Of a DNA stretch of 64,000 nucleotides, positions 11,708 to 22,374 are shown piece after piece. This DNA is from Lotus japonicus (lineage: Eukaryota > Streptophyta > Magnoliopsida > Fabales > Fabaceae), in contig NC_080043.1 of assembly GCF_012489685.1 (NCBI RefSeq), positions 49,553,127-49,617,126 of the forward strand, read 5' to 3'. The notes beneath the pieces were generated by a model that ran no database searches, was not told the DNA's origin, and worked only from the letters and a program-made list of their open reading frames with translations. The stretch's first letter is position 1; each line of letters begins with the position of its first letter. Both the position numbers and the translations under genes were made by a program.

Positions 11708-14409
11708 AACAAGAATGACTTGGAAAATTACAGAGAAGGATACACACGAGAGAGAAATGGAGAAACATTGGCATACACCATTCTTTTGTATTATTAGTTT
11801 TTGGTGATAGTTTTTGAGTGATTGTTTTGAGTTGAGGAGATTCTTGAGTTTTAGGAGTGTAAGCTAGGATCTTCAAGCTAGAATTTTGAAAGCGATTAAT
11901 TTTCTAAGGATACGAAGTGCGAGAATGCGTTCGTGTGAGAGCTAAAGGATGGAAGGGCAGCGAGCCGGTACGAGGAGCGACGACGTGATTGAATCGAAGT
12001 CGTAACTTAGGAAAGAAAGTGGCTACGGTGAGGGCACTTCGCTTCGGCTATTTATATTATTAGATATATGCTATGTGATTGTTGTGAGCTATTCGCTTAG
12101 GCTATTTATAGTATTGAATATATGCTAGATGATTGTTGTGAGAGCACTTTGATGCTTGCTATTTGATATAATGGCTTGTTGTGATTATGCTATAACCTGA
12201 ATTGTGAAATTTGATTGTTTGACAACTCGATTGTGTAACCAGAGGGTTCTTACAAGTTTCGGTTAGAGGAGATTCTAACGATGCTTTAGATCTACTGTGG
12301 TTTTTGATCAAGTGGTATTCTCAAAAAGAGTTGCACGGGGTGGGGACTTTTATTTAACTTTCCAACGTATTTGAAAAAGAACAAACTTGGTCAAGATTTA
12401 CTTATAAACTTCATCTAATGGAAATAATTAAAGTGTACACATATTTTGTAAAATAAAAGAGGGTTTATTTGCAACACAACTTTTAAAGAATGAGAAAGAT
12501 ATTTTCAGAGGGGACTTCAATCAATCCTGTTTAGAAAAGAAAATTTTAAAGGTGGACTTTTATTTGATGATTTTTTAGGAAAGAAAGATGAGACTCGACG
12601 ACACGGTTACTTGGAGTGGAGTGACCTATCGTAGTGTAAACTTCAGTCACTTGGAGCGGAGTGCAACCGTTGGTGATAAACCAGAATTGTGTCCTAGTTT
12701 GACTATTTTCTTAGCAGTAAACACGAACACTGGAGATGGCGTTATTGTTTGTTTGGCTAACCATGATTCATATCATGCATGCATACATTTTGTCAGGATG
12801 GTGGAGTGGCCATGCCTGTCTTCTGAGGACGATGGAGTGGTCGTACCTTCAAATGTTGATAATGGAGAGGTTATCAACCATGTTGATACTGGAGTGGGTA
12901 TCAACTATGTTGATACTGGAGTGGGTATCAACTAAGTGGCATTCACTAGTCAGAGGTTGATACTGGAGTGGGTATCAGACCGACTAAGTGTTGTCCCGCC
13001 TACCTCATATCGAAATGACATTTATTTCCGGATCATTTGATGTGCCTCTGTGGCATTGCATTTGCACGAGCATATAGACTAACCTTAGGGTTGTCGATTG
13101 AGCTTGATATGTGCTATGAGTTTTGATATGCTTGAGATAAGCTAAATGTTATTTAATTGTTATGTGTGTGGGAGAGGTTTGTCATGGACAACCCTCATAT
13201 TTTACGTAAGCCACGTGATCGATAGATTTGCGTGTGTGAGCGTGAAACGTATAAGTATGTGATTATATTATACTGTGTGATCTACTATTATATATATACA
13301 TATATTATGGAAGTTGACCCTCGCACGCCATTGTATGTATTGCTTGTGTTTGGGCGGCCGGCGACTGCCAGGTGATGGGCGAGTGCTAGGTGATGGCGAC
13401 AACATGATCAAGTACCATGCTTTGGGGAAGGCGCAGTGGTGCTGCAGATGAGGAGGATCCATGGTGATCTAATGAAGTAACATGGCTTTGTATCAGAGTT
13501 ATGTGAAGTGTACCTTGAGTCGTTCGTGGATTTGACTATATATCTGCTGATGCTAGAACCCTATTGCAGATCTTATTCGAGATCGATTGTTCGACCGTTG
13601 AGGAGAATCCCTCAGAGAGGAATAGAGTCTTGTGTAAGGCTTGAGCCTTTTGGGTAGAAAGCTTATCGTTGTTGGTTGAAGCTTGTAGTATTATCATATG
13701 AGTCTGTATTCCTTTGGTTTTAGAGGAAGGGTAGGTTCCGATGTTTTGCTGCTTTGTGTCCTACCTAGTGTGGAGATCACAGGAAGCATGTCGGGCATAA
13801 GTCTTTTGATATTTCTTTTTGAAGACTCAATTGAACGTATACTTTTGGATATAAAGATATATATTATTGGGTAATTATTGGGTGTTGGCTAGAGCATGTT
13901 TTGGAAAAATATATATATATACTTGCATATTCTTGACTTCTAAAGTTTTGCCAGCATATTTAGTTTGGATAAAGGTTATTAAAGTGACACTCGTGAAAAA
14001 TCGGGGCGTTACACTCCCGCATCTCCTCTTATGGTTAACCCTCCCCCCCCCTTGGGGGATTTCCTCTTTCGGAAAATGAAAAGAACGCTTTCTGGCATCG
14101 AATCTTCGCCACCTTGCCCCCGTCCACAACTCAAGAGCCCACTCAGGATGCCATTTTCCAACCTTCTAAGCAACCCACCGATAAGTCCATTGCCGAGTCA
14201 GCCCGCCAGGCTGGTGGGCTTTGCTGCGAGAAGTCCTTCGAGGATATCCTCATCACCGGCTAGGGCTTGGAGGTCTGTCGTCCCTAGCAGCACCGCACGA
14301 TCGAGCAAAGCGTGGAGCAGCCCCACTTTCTTTAAGTTTATGAGTACTTCTTTCTTGACCTGGGGATCAAACTACCCTTATCGGGGAATGTCTGGAGTTT
14401 TTATTTAAG

Positions 14410-14514
14410 TGCTCGTTGGACAAGTCTTGTCACATTTAAAAAAAAAACATTCATTTTCCGTTGTTGGTTTTTAATTTGTTACTAAAGTCACGCTCCGAAA
14501 GTCGGGGTGTTACA
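14410..14514 (+). repeat. Fragment of the long-LTR family, copy F
   Basis: About 105 bases ending GTCGGGGTGTTACA, nearly the same as the right end of copy E (63570-63680), including TGGACAAGTCTT and CATTCATTTTCCGTTGTT. It abuts the decayed Tat-like copy 1; its left part is missing. Confidence 0.75.
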
Positions 14515-15346
14515 CAAAACTCCCTTTGAAATCAAGCATTAATCCTTCATTTAATTGGAATTAAAGCCTCAACTTTTAAAGATTAAAAAATAAGGCATTG
14601 CTGACTTTAAATGCGAAAAAAAGTTCCTCCATTAGTGTTGTCAAAAAGTCTCCACTCCTTTATTTCCTCTTTCTTCATGATCAGCACCTTAAATGTGAAA
14701 AAAAAAAGTCTTACCTGCACCTCCTGACTCCTCTTTGGTCGCTCACCATCATCCTCATTCATATTTTTCCTAAAAAAGTTTACTTACCACAAAACCAAGT
14801 CAAAGGATGTGTGATTAAGTGCATTAACTACAATATTCTCATTTTAATGCATCATAAAACCTCCAATTTTGAATTCAAAAACCTTATCAATGATTTTGCC
14901 TCCAAAAGTTCGTGCATCACCTCCATAGTATCTCAAAAATATTTTCAGAATTAATTATTTAAATAAATCATAGGTTAAAACTAATTAAATACATTTTTTT
15001 AAAATAAGAACTCATTTTATTTAAATAAAACCCTCTAAAATAGAAGAAAGGAATATTCCCTCATGGAATATCCTAAGAGTCACGCCCAAAACCTTCCCAT
15101 AAGATGTGGCCCAGGAAATCGTCCTCGTCGACGCGATTTGCCCTCTCATCGCTGCTAACGAGGCATTTTTACCTAAAAAGTCGTCATGACGGAACCCTTG
15201 CAATATTACAGTCAAAATGCTCATAATGTCATGCACATCGACGTCTAGACATTACCAAGACTTAATATTGCATCTACAAACTAATCACCTTTATAAAGAC
15301 ATTATATCACATGTAGCACAAGCAATTCATAGAATATTATTTAATA
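14515..15346. other. Unassigned AT-rich sequence
   Basis: No supported gene. Small frames at 14598-14954 (plus) and 15021-15236 (minus) have no recognisable motif. A GC-richer part near 15060-15190 could be a decayed repeat but has no partner elsewhere in the window. Confidence 0.3.
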
Positions 15347-15623
15347 CTCCCTCCGGTCCTTTTTACAAGAAACACTCTTATAAAGTTAAGTTAAATAATT
15401 CATTCCAATACAAAGAGACCTATTCCCTATGCAAAAATTTGGAAGGAAATTGCAAGCACCCAATAGGTATTGTCAACATTTATGGTAATTAGCATGATTG
15501 TTCTTGTGAAAAGGAAAATACATGATTGGATTAAGCATAGTAGTTTTTTTTTATAAAAAATATAAGTTTCCTTGGTTTGTGTGATTTTGTCAAAGTTTTT
15601 CATATAAAAATGATCGGAGGGAG
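15347..15623. mobile_element. Stowaway-type MITE (277 bp)
   Basis: Left end CTCCCTCCGGTCCTTTTTA; the reverse complement of the right end begins CTCCCTCCGATCATTTTTA. Flanked by TA on both sides (15345-15346 and 15624-15625). Non-coding. Its ends share CTCCCTCC with the MITE at 2109-2483 but the interior differs, so it is a different subfamily. Confidence 0.88.
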
Positions 15624-15631
15624 TAATATTA

Positions 15632-16125
15632 TTAAAATAATGTCATAGAACCGGGTCTTACAAGAACCAAGAAGATTGAGAACAAGGAAACTTGAAACAC
15701 CACCTCCCATTTGTTCTTCCAAAGCTCCAACACCATCAGCACAAAATGATCTTGAGCTTTAGGCGAAATAGACATGGCTAGTGCCCAAAAATTTGTGACT
15801 GCGCTGAGTTCAGAAGACAACAAACCCAACTGCTGCCAAAAGTGCCTCAGAGCTGGATAATCCCACAAACAATGTAACAAAGGCTCCAACAACGATCTGC
15901 AAAGCTACACACCGTCGAGTTAAGTAAACCCAATGATGAAGCAGCTCCACACATGGAATGACATCATGGCAAGCTTGACAAAGGAAGACACAGACACACT
16001 CTGGAGCTTGCAACTTTCAAATCCAAGACAACGTGCGAACAGAATGATCATGGATGAGCTTTGTAGCATGCGTAATTCCACACCTAGGATGGACCCTCTG
16101 GAGACCATGAACTTTGGCAAGACTT
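15632..16125 (-). pseudogene. Possible LINE-type reverse transcriptase zinc-binding remnant
   Basis: Minus-strand frames contain LLHCLWDYPALRHFWQQLGL, similar in style to the zinc-binding region at the C-terminus of plant LINE (non-LTR) polyproteins, where a Cys-rich segment is followed by HxLxxC and an aromatic FW. Cysteine-rich pieces (VCVFLCQACHDVIPCVELLHH) lie just upstream in another frame, so at least one frameshift is needed. No reverse transcriptase core is present. This is family knowledge applied to a short remnant, so the call is tentative. Confidence 0.35.
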
Positions 16126-16273
16126 GACTAACATTTCAACCAGGATGGACCAAATGTAGGCTTTCCAAGACGACGACATTGATACATCCGCCACCTTTTA
16201 TTACTTTCGTTTGGATTTAATTTAGGGTGACTTGGTTATTTTTTGCAGTTCCGTTTATAATTCATGATTTGTA
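16126..16273. other. Short unassigned flank of the Tourist-like MITE
   Basis: About 150 bases without a gene; ends with the GTA target duplication (16271-16273) of the next element. Confidence 0.4.
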
Positions 16274-16458
16274 GGGCTCGTTTCGTGGACAGGATATGAT
16301 AGTGCAATCATATCATGCTCTTATCTTTTGTTTGTCGCACGAGCAGGATAGGATAACACAATCCTGTCCCTAATCCTATCATGTCCATCATGTGTAAAAT
16401 TTATCCTGAGGGGGGATCTATGATAAAATTATCTTGACAAGATAGTATAGATTAATTT

Positions 16459-16778
16459 TGTTCCTTCATGAACATTGAGATGAGGTATAGTACCTAAGGT
16501 GTAAGGAACGTGATGTGAGGTTCCTAGAGAGAATGAGAGCGTAACCGCATAGAGAGAGAGTGTAACTGAATTTCAAGTTTTTTATTTCTCAAATAAGCTA
16601 AGAGTCCTTTACAATTGGTATCCCTCCCCTATTTATAGTTGGGGGAGTTGGGCTTAGCGCCTCTAAATCATTCTAATGGGCCGGTTGGGCCTCTGGGATG
16701 AAGACCCAAGTCTCTGGTCCGCTCCTCGCCTTAGACCAGTGCTTCTGGGCGAGGGACCCTAGGGTCTCGCCCAGTCCA
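16459..16778 (-). repeat. 3' LTR of Tat-like copy 2
   Basis: TGTTCCTTC...CCCAGTCCA on the plus strand, 320 bp, differing from the right LTR at only a few positions. Left target duplication AATTT at 16454-16458. Confidence 0.93.
16746..16773. repeat. LTR-terminal palindrome
   Basis: TGGGCGAGGGACCC followed by TAGGGTCTCGCCCA is nearly self-complementary and would form a strong hairpin. It is also at 42893-42920 and, slightly changed, at 10040-10066. In element sense it lies at the very start of the LTR. Role unknown. Confidence 0.75.
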
Positions 16779-17505
16779 CAAGACACCGAGCTCGAAGCAT
16801 GAGAGCTAAGTGTGTCTTTAAACAAAAGAGACAAGGCGACGAACGTAAGAAACTAACTAATGCCAAACATAAGGTACGGAAATAAAGAGCAATTGCCAAC
16901 TTGGCTTGGTAATTTAAAGCTTTAAAAATCTAAAATGTTGAACGCCTCGTCACGCTCCCTTGGCGACTCGAGTCCACAAGCAAGCTTGTGGCGGTGACGC
17001 TTGATTTTCTCGCCCCGTCGCGGCCACGCATGTGTCCTAAATCTTGAGACCTTGATGCGCTCAGGGCGTTCGACACGTGGCAGCTTAGATCTGCAAAATC
17101 TCAACTGCTTCCCGAAACGTCCCCTCGAAACCCCAAAAGGCCTGTCAGTTTTGGATACTGGGCCAACTATCTTTAGCCGTTTGTAATTTCCCCTTACTGA
17201 GTCATTTCCACTTCCCGAAATCCCGCAACTGCAATCATTTGTCCCGTTGTAATGGGGCACGATCTTCCACCTTTCCTCCACATTTTTTCAACAACTGCCC
17301 TCAACGTCCCTTCACACGTTTCCCTTAATCATTACCTTTTGCTTATAAAGACGTTGTTCCACTTATCCCTTAATCTTTTCACGACGCGTGAATCTCCCTC
17401 TGCAAACCACTGTTTTTACTTTCACAACTTCCCACGCGCCGCCCTTCCTTCCGACAGATCTCCACAACGTTAAAGTGACCCTTACTTCTTATACCCCTGT
17501 TCGTA
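16779..17505 (+). promoter_or_regulatory. Promoter-like region of the antisense ORF, copy 2
   Basis: Homologous to 10081-10717. Carries the conserved G-box CACGTG (17074-17079, in GACACGTGGC) and a TATA-like TTATAAAG at 17343-17350, about 160 bases before the ATG at 17506. Its conservation in two diverged copies suggests that the antisense ORF is transcribed from its own promoter, as reported for the antisense gene of the Tat-clade maize element Grande. Confidence 0.5.
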
Positions 17506-19664
17506 ATGACACTGAAGCGCCGTACCAAAAACTCCAAATGCGATGTCACTGTCGCCACCCCCTTACGGTGTGTTCTTCCTGCTGATCTGCTCCCCCCCCC
17601 CCCAAGGGGGAGCTCCGCTTGAAGAAAAGGACATCGTTGCCTTCCAAACGAGAACCTGGGAATCCTTGCCGGCCCCCGCTGTTAGGGCTCTGCCCGCCGG
17701 GACGATGCCCAACCAACCATTTAGCTTGGATCAGTGGTCATCCATTTGTGAAATTTCTTCAGAATCCGGTGGGTTTTGCCATGAGAAACCTCTTGACAAC
17801 CTTATGTACTACGGCGTGTGCACAGCTGTCGAACGTCCTTGGCTTCGTCCCCAAGACAACCACGTGAGTGTTCCCCACTTCTTCTATGCGTATGGATACA
17901 TGTTCACCAGTTTGGGAATTAGGTTTCCCTTTTCCCCCATCATATGCTCCGTGCTTCATAGCATCAATGTCGCTCCCAACCAACTTCACCCCAACAGTTG
18001 GGCTTTCCTACGATGCTTTGAAATCCTCTACGACGTGATTCAGCAAGAGCCTGAACCCTCCCACTTCTTCTATTTCTATCGCGTGTCCGCCCAGCCGTCG
18101 CCGCCACGTAACTGGGTTTCCCTGGAAGCTAGACCCAGACGTCAGCGCTTCAACCGTTTTTGGTCCAACATTATCGTCGATTTGGCTTGGAAGTTCTTCA
18201 GGGTCGTGGTGTCCCATGAGTATCCTGAGGTTTTTACCCAAAGGGACGGCATCGCCCGATTCCCCCTCTTCTGGACCCAAGAGGTGGTCCAAGTAATTGA
18301 CCCACCTGAAGATTCCTTAACCCCTGAGGACAAAGCTGTCATCAGCTTCCTGGCTAGACTCTCGGTTTTAGACTGCACTCGTGTACTCGATAAATCCTTT
18401 CTCCCTATTTACTCCGTCCTCCTCGCTTTCTGCTAGCTTACCCTCGCCGCTCTTTGCTTCAGGAAAAATGCGCCAAGCCAGCGAGGGCCTTCTGACCGCC
18501 TTTGAGAAGAAAGGGAACGTCTCGTTCCCCCCTCCCCCCCCGAATTAACCTGAAGGGCGACAAAACGTCCTTGTCAAAAGTGTGTGGGAAAAGTCCACTC
18601 GGCGAGGAGGTCCCTCGCCCTTCCCCAAAGAGACCGCACTCCGCGGCTGCTACATCGTCCTCCGGCGGGGAAAGAACTCTTGTTATCTCTGCAGCTTTTT
18701 ATGAGTCTAAGGAGACTCCCAAGTCAAACTAGCCCGGCGGGCCTTCACAGATGGCTCCAGTTTCCTCGCCTCGGCCTGGGGCGGTTCCGTCGACAAGCCT
18801 CCCTCCAGTGCGAAAGTTACCCTACCATCTCCTGGCCAAAACTTATTGCCATCTGCTAGCGCTCCATCGCCCAAGCATAGCCCCGCCCCGCCTCAGGGCT
18901 CTACAAATCGAGACCCTCCATATTCTATGTCCCTGACATCAGCGCAAATTGTAAGAATGGTTGAAGTGATCAAGCAGTGAGGCTATGACAGGGTTTCAGA
19001 AAGCGCATTGGCGATGGCGCTCCACGCTTTTCATCATTATAAGCAGTCCGCCCAGGATGCCGAGGTGTTGCGATCAGAGGTGGCGCGCCTCCGCGCCCTC
19101 AACGCTGAATTTGTTGAGGAGCGTAAGGCGCTCCTCGCCCAACTAAATGCCAAAGAAACCTCGTTTTCCAAAGAGTTGGCCGAGCAAACTAGCCGTGCGG
19201 AAGTTAGCCTGGAATTCTGAGACAGGAGAATTTCTAATTTGGAGAAGGCCCTAGCGAAGCTTCAGCAGGAGGTTCAGGAGGAATCCGAAACAAAAGTGGA
19301 TTTGGTGGCCTCTAAGGATCAAGCCCTTTCTTCAATGGAGACTGAACTCGAACATCTTTGTGCTGAACTGGCGAAGAAGAATGAAGCTTTATCCACGACA
19401 AAGACTCAAGCTCAGCTCGACGCGAAGGCCTTAGAGGAAAGAATGAAGTCAGACGCCACTGCCTTCGCCGTTTTTTAGCGCGGTCGTGGCTTTTTCCTCG
19501 CCAAAGCCCAAGTCCAGCACCTCTATCCCCAGATCGATCTTCACCAAATGGGAGCATTCAAGAAGGTTACTCTCACTAGGTTGGTTGATATCGATGATCC
19601 CCCAGGCTTTGTCGCCGAGCGTTTCCTGAATGAAGAAGATGTAGAGGGAAACGAAGAATGTTAG
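17506..19664 (+). pseudogene. Antisense ORF (PF04195-like 'putative gypsy type transposon' protein) of Tat-like copy 2
   Basis: Likely start MTLKRRTKNSK at 17506. The reading frame shifts in a 12-C run near 17591-17602. The longest open part (to 18436) has a globular region with YAYGYMFTSLGIRFPF and NQLHPNSWAFLRCFE, the pattern of the plant PF04195 family. A stop at 18434 and further shifts follow through a Ser/Pro-rich stretch, then a coiled coil (19008-19478) with heptad Leu/Ala and Glu/Lys, and a final segment (AKAQVQHLYPQIDL) ending at 19664. The order globular-linker-coiled coil is typical of the family; its biochemical role is not known. It is antisense to gag-pol and sits next to the 3' LTR. 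The sequence breaks make this copy a pseudogene, unless the C-run shift is a sequencing error. Confidence 0.7.
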
Positions 19665-20077
19665 CAGTTTTTAGGTCGATCTTGTAACCGCGATCTATTT
19701 TCTTGTTTATCTTTTAATGCAAATTCTAGGTTCCGTTTGTGTTCTATCTTGCTACTTTTTTTTTTTTCTTAAGCCATCCTTCTCCGCCGACACCGTTCCT
19801 GCCACGAGCTTTGGGCATTTGCACCGCAGAGTCCTAGGCCGTGAACCATGCGAGTCGTCCTTCCTATAGAGTCCTAACCTTTGCACCTTAAACGCCTCTT
19901 CCCTAGATTCCAACGGAGGGTTACCATTGACCACCGACCATGAATACTTATGACTTTATTGCGAGTTGCATCATTTTCCAAGGAAAAACTCCTCGAGAAA
20001 CTTCTTTGGCAATAACTCCTGGAGACTGAACTTAGTGTATAAATGGTCGTTAACTCATAACAGTCTTCACATCTCAT
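19665..20077. other. Sequence between the two antisense ORFs
   Basis: About 410 bases. The first part (to about 19770, with a T run at 19757-19768) looks like a 3' untranslated region of the antisense ORF. No further gene is seen; it belongs to Tat-like copy 2. Confidence 0.4.
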
Positions 20078-20491
20078 ATGTTTTCTAATTCAAACATCAC
20101 AATGGCATCCTTCGAAAGTTGTATTAGCAAGCTGAGGAAGAAATCTTTTGATGAGGACCTCTCTATCAACGTTAGGCATCCAGAAGATCCTAGCGTCTAT
20201 CAACTGACCAATCGGTTACTGGGCATGGGTCTAAGCCCTGAGATGGACAACAAACTCAGAGGGTTCCTTGCATTTGTGGAGGAGCTCGAGGATTTGTTCC
20301 AGCGGGAACCAGACAATTATGCCGATATTCGAGCGGTGGAGGCTTCACTTAAGGCCGCGGTGGAGAGTCCTGAGAGGCAGGAGGTTCATCAGATTTTGGT
20401 CCTGTTGGAGTACAAGCGGCACCGCCTAGAGCTTGAGAAAACAGAGTTTCGTCGTCAATGTAGGATTATGAGAAAAAATCCTCCATTTTAA
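20078..20491 (+). CDS. Small ORF of unknown function (137 aa) in Tat-like copy 2
   Basis: Not recognised. The second methionine (MASFESCISKLRKK, about residue 9) is an alternative start. The protein is charged and helix-rich, with acidic-hydrophobic stretches (FVEELEDLF) and a basic C-terminus (YKRHRLELEKTEFRRQCR), with no transmembrane segment. It ends about 50 bases left of the SIRE-like insertion. Its 3' part recurs at 28925-29066 beside the other LTR of that element. It may be a second antisense accessory ORF of the Tat-like element or a captured host fragment; it is uninterrupted, unlike the ORF upstream. Confidence 0.4.
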   Translation: MFSNSNITMASFESCISKLRKKSFDEDLSINVRHPEDPSVYQLTNRLLGMGLSPEMDNKLRGFLAFVEELEDLFQREPDNYADIRAVEASLKAAVESPERQEVHQILVLLEYKRHRLELEKTEFRRQCRIMRKNPPF

Positions 20492-20541
20492 GATATAATA
20501 AGAATGATATGAATAAAAGAGTTTTTTTTTATAAATGCCTC

Positions 20542-21920
20542 TGATATGTAAATAAGTAACACAAGAAAGGGGGGGTTTGAATTGTGTCCTTAAAAATTAC
20601 TTGTTAAAACTTTAGTTTATGAAAAGAATATAAGTTCTTAAGAAAACTGTTCTGGTGACTTTCCAAAAACCGTTTAGTGCAGCGGAAGTAAGTAAATAAA
20701 GCAGAACGATCAGCACACATGAATTTATACTGGTTCACCCTAAACGATTGGGCTACGTCCAGTACTTGGCCACCACCAAGATTTTCACTAGCAAGTATCA
20801 AGGACTTCTCCAATACAAGTATTAGACAGGACTTCTCCAAGTATTATCACGGACTTCTCCAAGTATTGTACAGGACTCCTCCCAGTATTATCACGGACTT
20901 CTCCAAGTATTGTACAGGACTCCTCCTACAATCAACAAGATTGTTTGGCTCTACAAGAAATCTCTTCTCAAAAGAGTTAGTGTAGACAATTTATGGCACT
21001 GGAACTCTCAAGTGTTTTGGGTTCTGAAAGGACGTTGGAACACACAAGAGTTCAGAATCTAAGAGAGAACTAAATGAAGAGGTTTGACTCTTTTAAGGTT
21101 TGGTATTCTCTCTTGATTTAGCCAAGGTATGAGATCGGATTTGACTCTTAGGAAATCTGCTGTGAGCTTTTAATGCTTTGAAGAATGTTTGGAGTAACTG
21201 CTCTGAGTTCTTTCTTTTCTTGCAATAAATTTTTCTCTTCTCTATATTCTTCAATCTTCAGATATGTCCTTTATATATGATCTTGCTAGTTGTGTAGCCG
21301 TTGAGACACAAAATCTGGCCGTTGTTTGTAGCCGTTGTGAGTGTCATCTAAACGTTGATTCAAATCTCCGGTTGGTAGCTCCATTAAATGCATGCTGCTT
21401 TTCAAAGCTATTCTTTAGCCAAAAAGGTGTACTTTGTTAGCTAGTAGGTGGCGATAGCTTTGGGCTACTTTGCAGAAGAGAGACATTTTGGAAATGTGAT
21501 GTTGACGTGTTGTCCTTTTTCCTTTTCATTGGTCACCGAGACTTCTCTCTTCAAAGGTAAATCAGTTTGCACGAGACCGGATTAGTTTCCTTCTGACTAA
21601 AGCATGGGACAAATGGTTGAGATATAATTTTGACTTTCCCGCTCAAAGGCTTCTTCTGAAATTCTGAGGTATGACGTGGCATGAAACGATCCAGAATAAG
21701 TGTCTTCCTCGTTTACTGGACGATGCGGTCATATCTTGCGTAAACTTCTTTTTCCTTATAAGGCTTAGACATATTCGTTGAAGCATGTGACCTTATAATA
21801 TATATTTCCTGAAAAATGACATTAACATCTGGAATTAGATTTTAGTATAAAGAAGTATTTATTAAAATTGTTAGGATCAAAATAAGATTGAAACACGTTG
21901 TAACACGTTTGAACTTAACA
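20542..21920 (-). repeat. 3' LTR of the SIRE-like element
   Basis: 1379 bp. It contains several tandem copies of a GGACTTCTCCAAGTATT unit (about 20798-20935), and differs from the right LTR at roughly a dozen positions by eye (about 1%). Confidence 0.93.
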
Positions 21921-22140
21921 ATCTCCCCCTTTTTGATAATGACAATTTTTATTGAAAAGGATAATGATCAAGAGTAAAAAGAATTTATGCTCCCCCTGAA
22001 TTGAGTATGATAAAAGTTTAAAAGCAAACTTATTCAAATCATATTACTCCCCCTGAGTCGTATAAAACTTTGGTGTTAGGTTAAGGAAACAAACTTGAAC
22101 TTGATCTTAAACTTTTCTATAATTCCTATTTTCTCCCCCT
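21921..22140 (-). other. Polypurine tract with three extra copies
   Basis: On the minus strand AAAAAGGGGGAGAT directly precedes the 3' LTR. The plus-strand core CTCCCCCT recurs at 21990, 22047 and 22133. Repeated polypurine tracts are a known trait of SIRE-type Copia elements. Confidence 0.8.
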
Positions 22141-22374
22141 TTGGCATTATTAAAAAGAAAAAAAAGAGAAAATAATTAGTAGAACGGTATAATAGGCATA
22201 GCAAACATGGCAAACGTTAGTCATAAAACGATAAGCATGGTAGAACGGTAAAAGCATAATCAGTGAACAATTGTCTTAAAACATAAAAGTAAATGCGAAT
22301 TGTTCAGGATAGAGAGTTGGCCATTAGCCAAAGCGTGTCAGCAGCTGATCGATCTTCAGAGCAAGGGTCATGAA

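Larger units (their letters stand above)
10772..14013 (+). mobile_element. Solo-LTR-like unit of the long-LTR family, copy B (3242 bp)
   Basis: Starts TGTAAAACCC and ends GGGGCGTTACA, flanked by the 5-bp duplication CTCCC (10767-10771 and 14014-14018). No gag, pol or internal LTR pair is seen, so a solo LTR is the simplest reading; the strand follows the ORF sense of its relatives. It holds a (TA)n tract, a TATA box at 11698 and, near 13313-13480, sequence shared with relatives just upstream of their conserved ORF (TTGACCCTCGCRC and TGTGTTTGGGCGG). The ORF itself is mostly lost here: the MSxxDWF region is absent and only a trace of the acidic segment remains. Confidence 0.85.
10718..14400 (+). 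pseudogene. Antisense ORF of Tat-like copy 1, broken
   Basis: The start (MTSQRRTKASSRTR) parallels the start in the other copy (MTLKRRTKNSK). After about 18 codons it is split by the solo-LTR unit 10772-14013, then resumes at 14019. Recognisable pieces follow, such as ARQAGGLCCEKSFEDILITG, aligned to the SESGGFCHEKPLDNLMYYG region of the better-preserved copy, but with stop codons and loss of similarity near 14400. Likely a decayed copy of the PF04195-like 'putative gypsy type transposon' protein; function of the intact protein is unknown. Confidence 0.6.
3061..14409 (-). mobile_element. Tat-like Ty3 retroelement, copy 1, interrupted and right-truncated
   Basis: The left LTR begins TGTTCC at 3061 and matches the LTRs of the complete relative at 16459-16778 and 42606-42925. 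It is split at 3344/10031 by the CRM-like element. After the LTR, 10081-10771 and 14019-14400 match the relative's 3' internal region (17.5 kb area), including an antisense ORF read on the plus strand. A solo-LTR-like unit (10772-14013) splits that ORF. The match is lost near 14400, where a fragment of another LTR follows, so no gag, pol or second LTR of this copy is in the window. Strand is inferred from the relative, whose gag is on the minus strand. Confidence 0.75.

Noticed and set aside
20798..20935. CRISPR-like array of short repeats
   Set aside because: Units vary, have no unique spacers, and recur in both LTRs of a plant retrotransposon; it is an LTR minisatellite.
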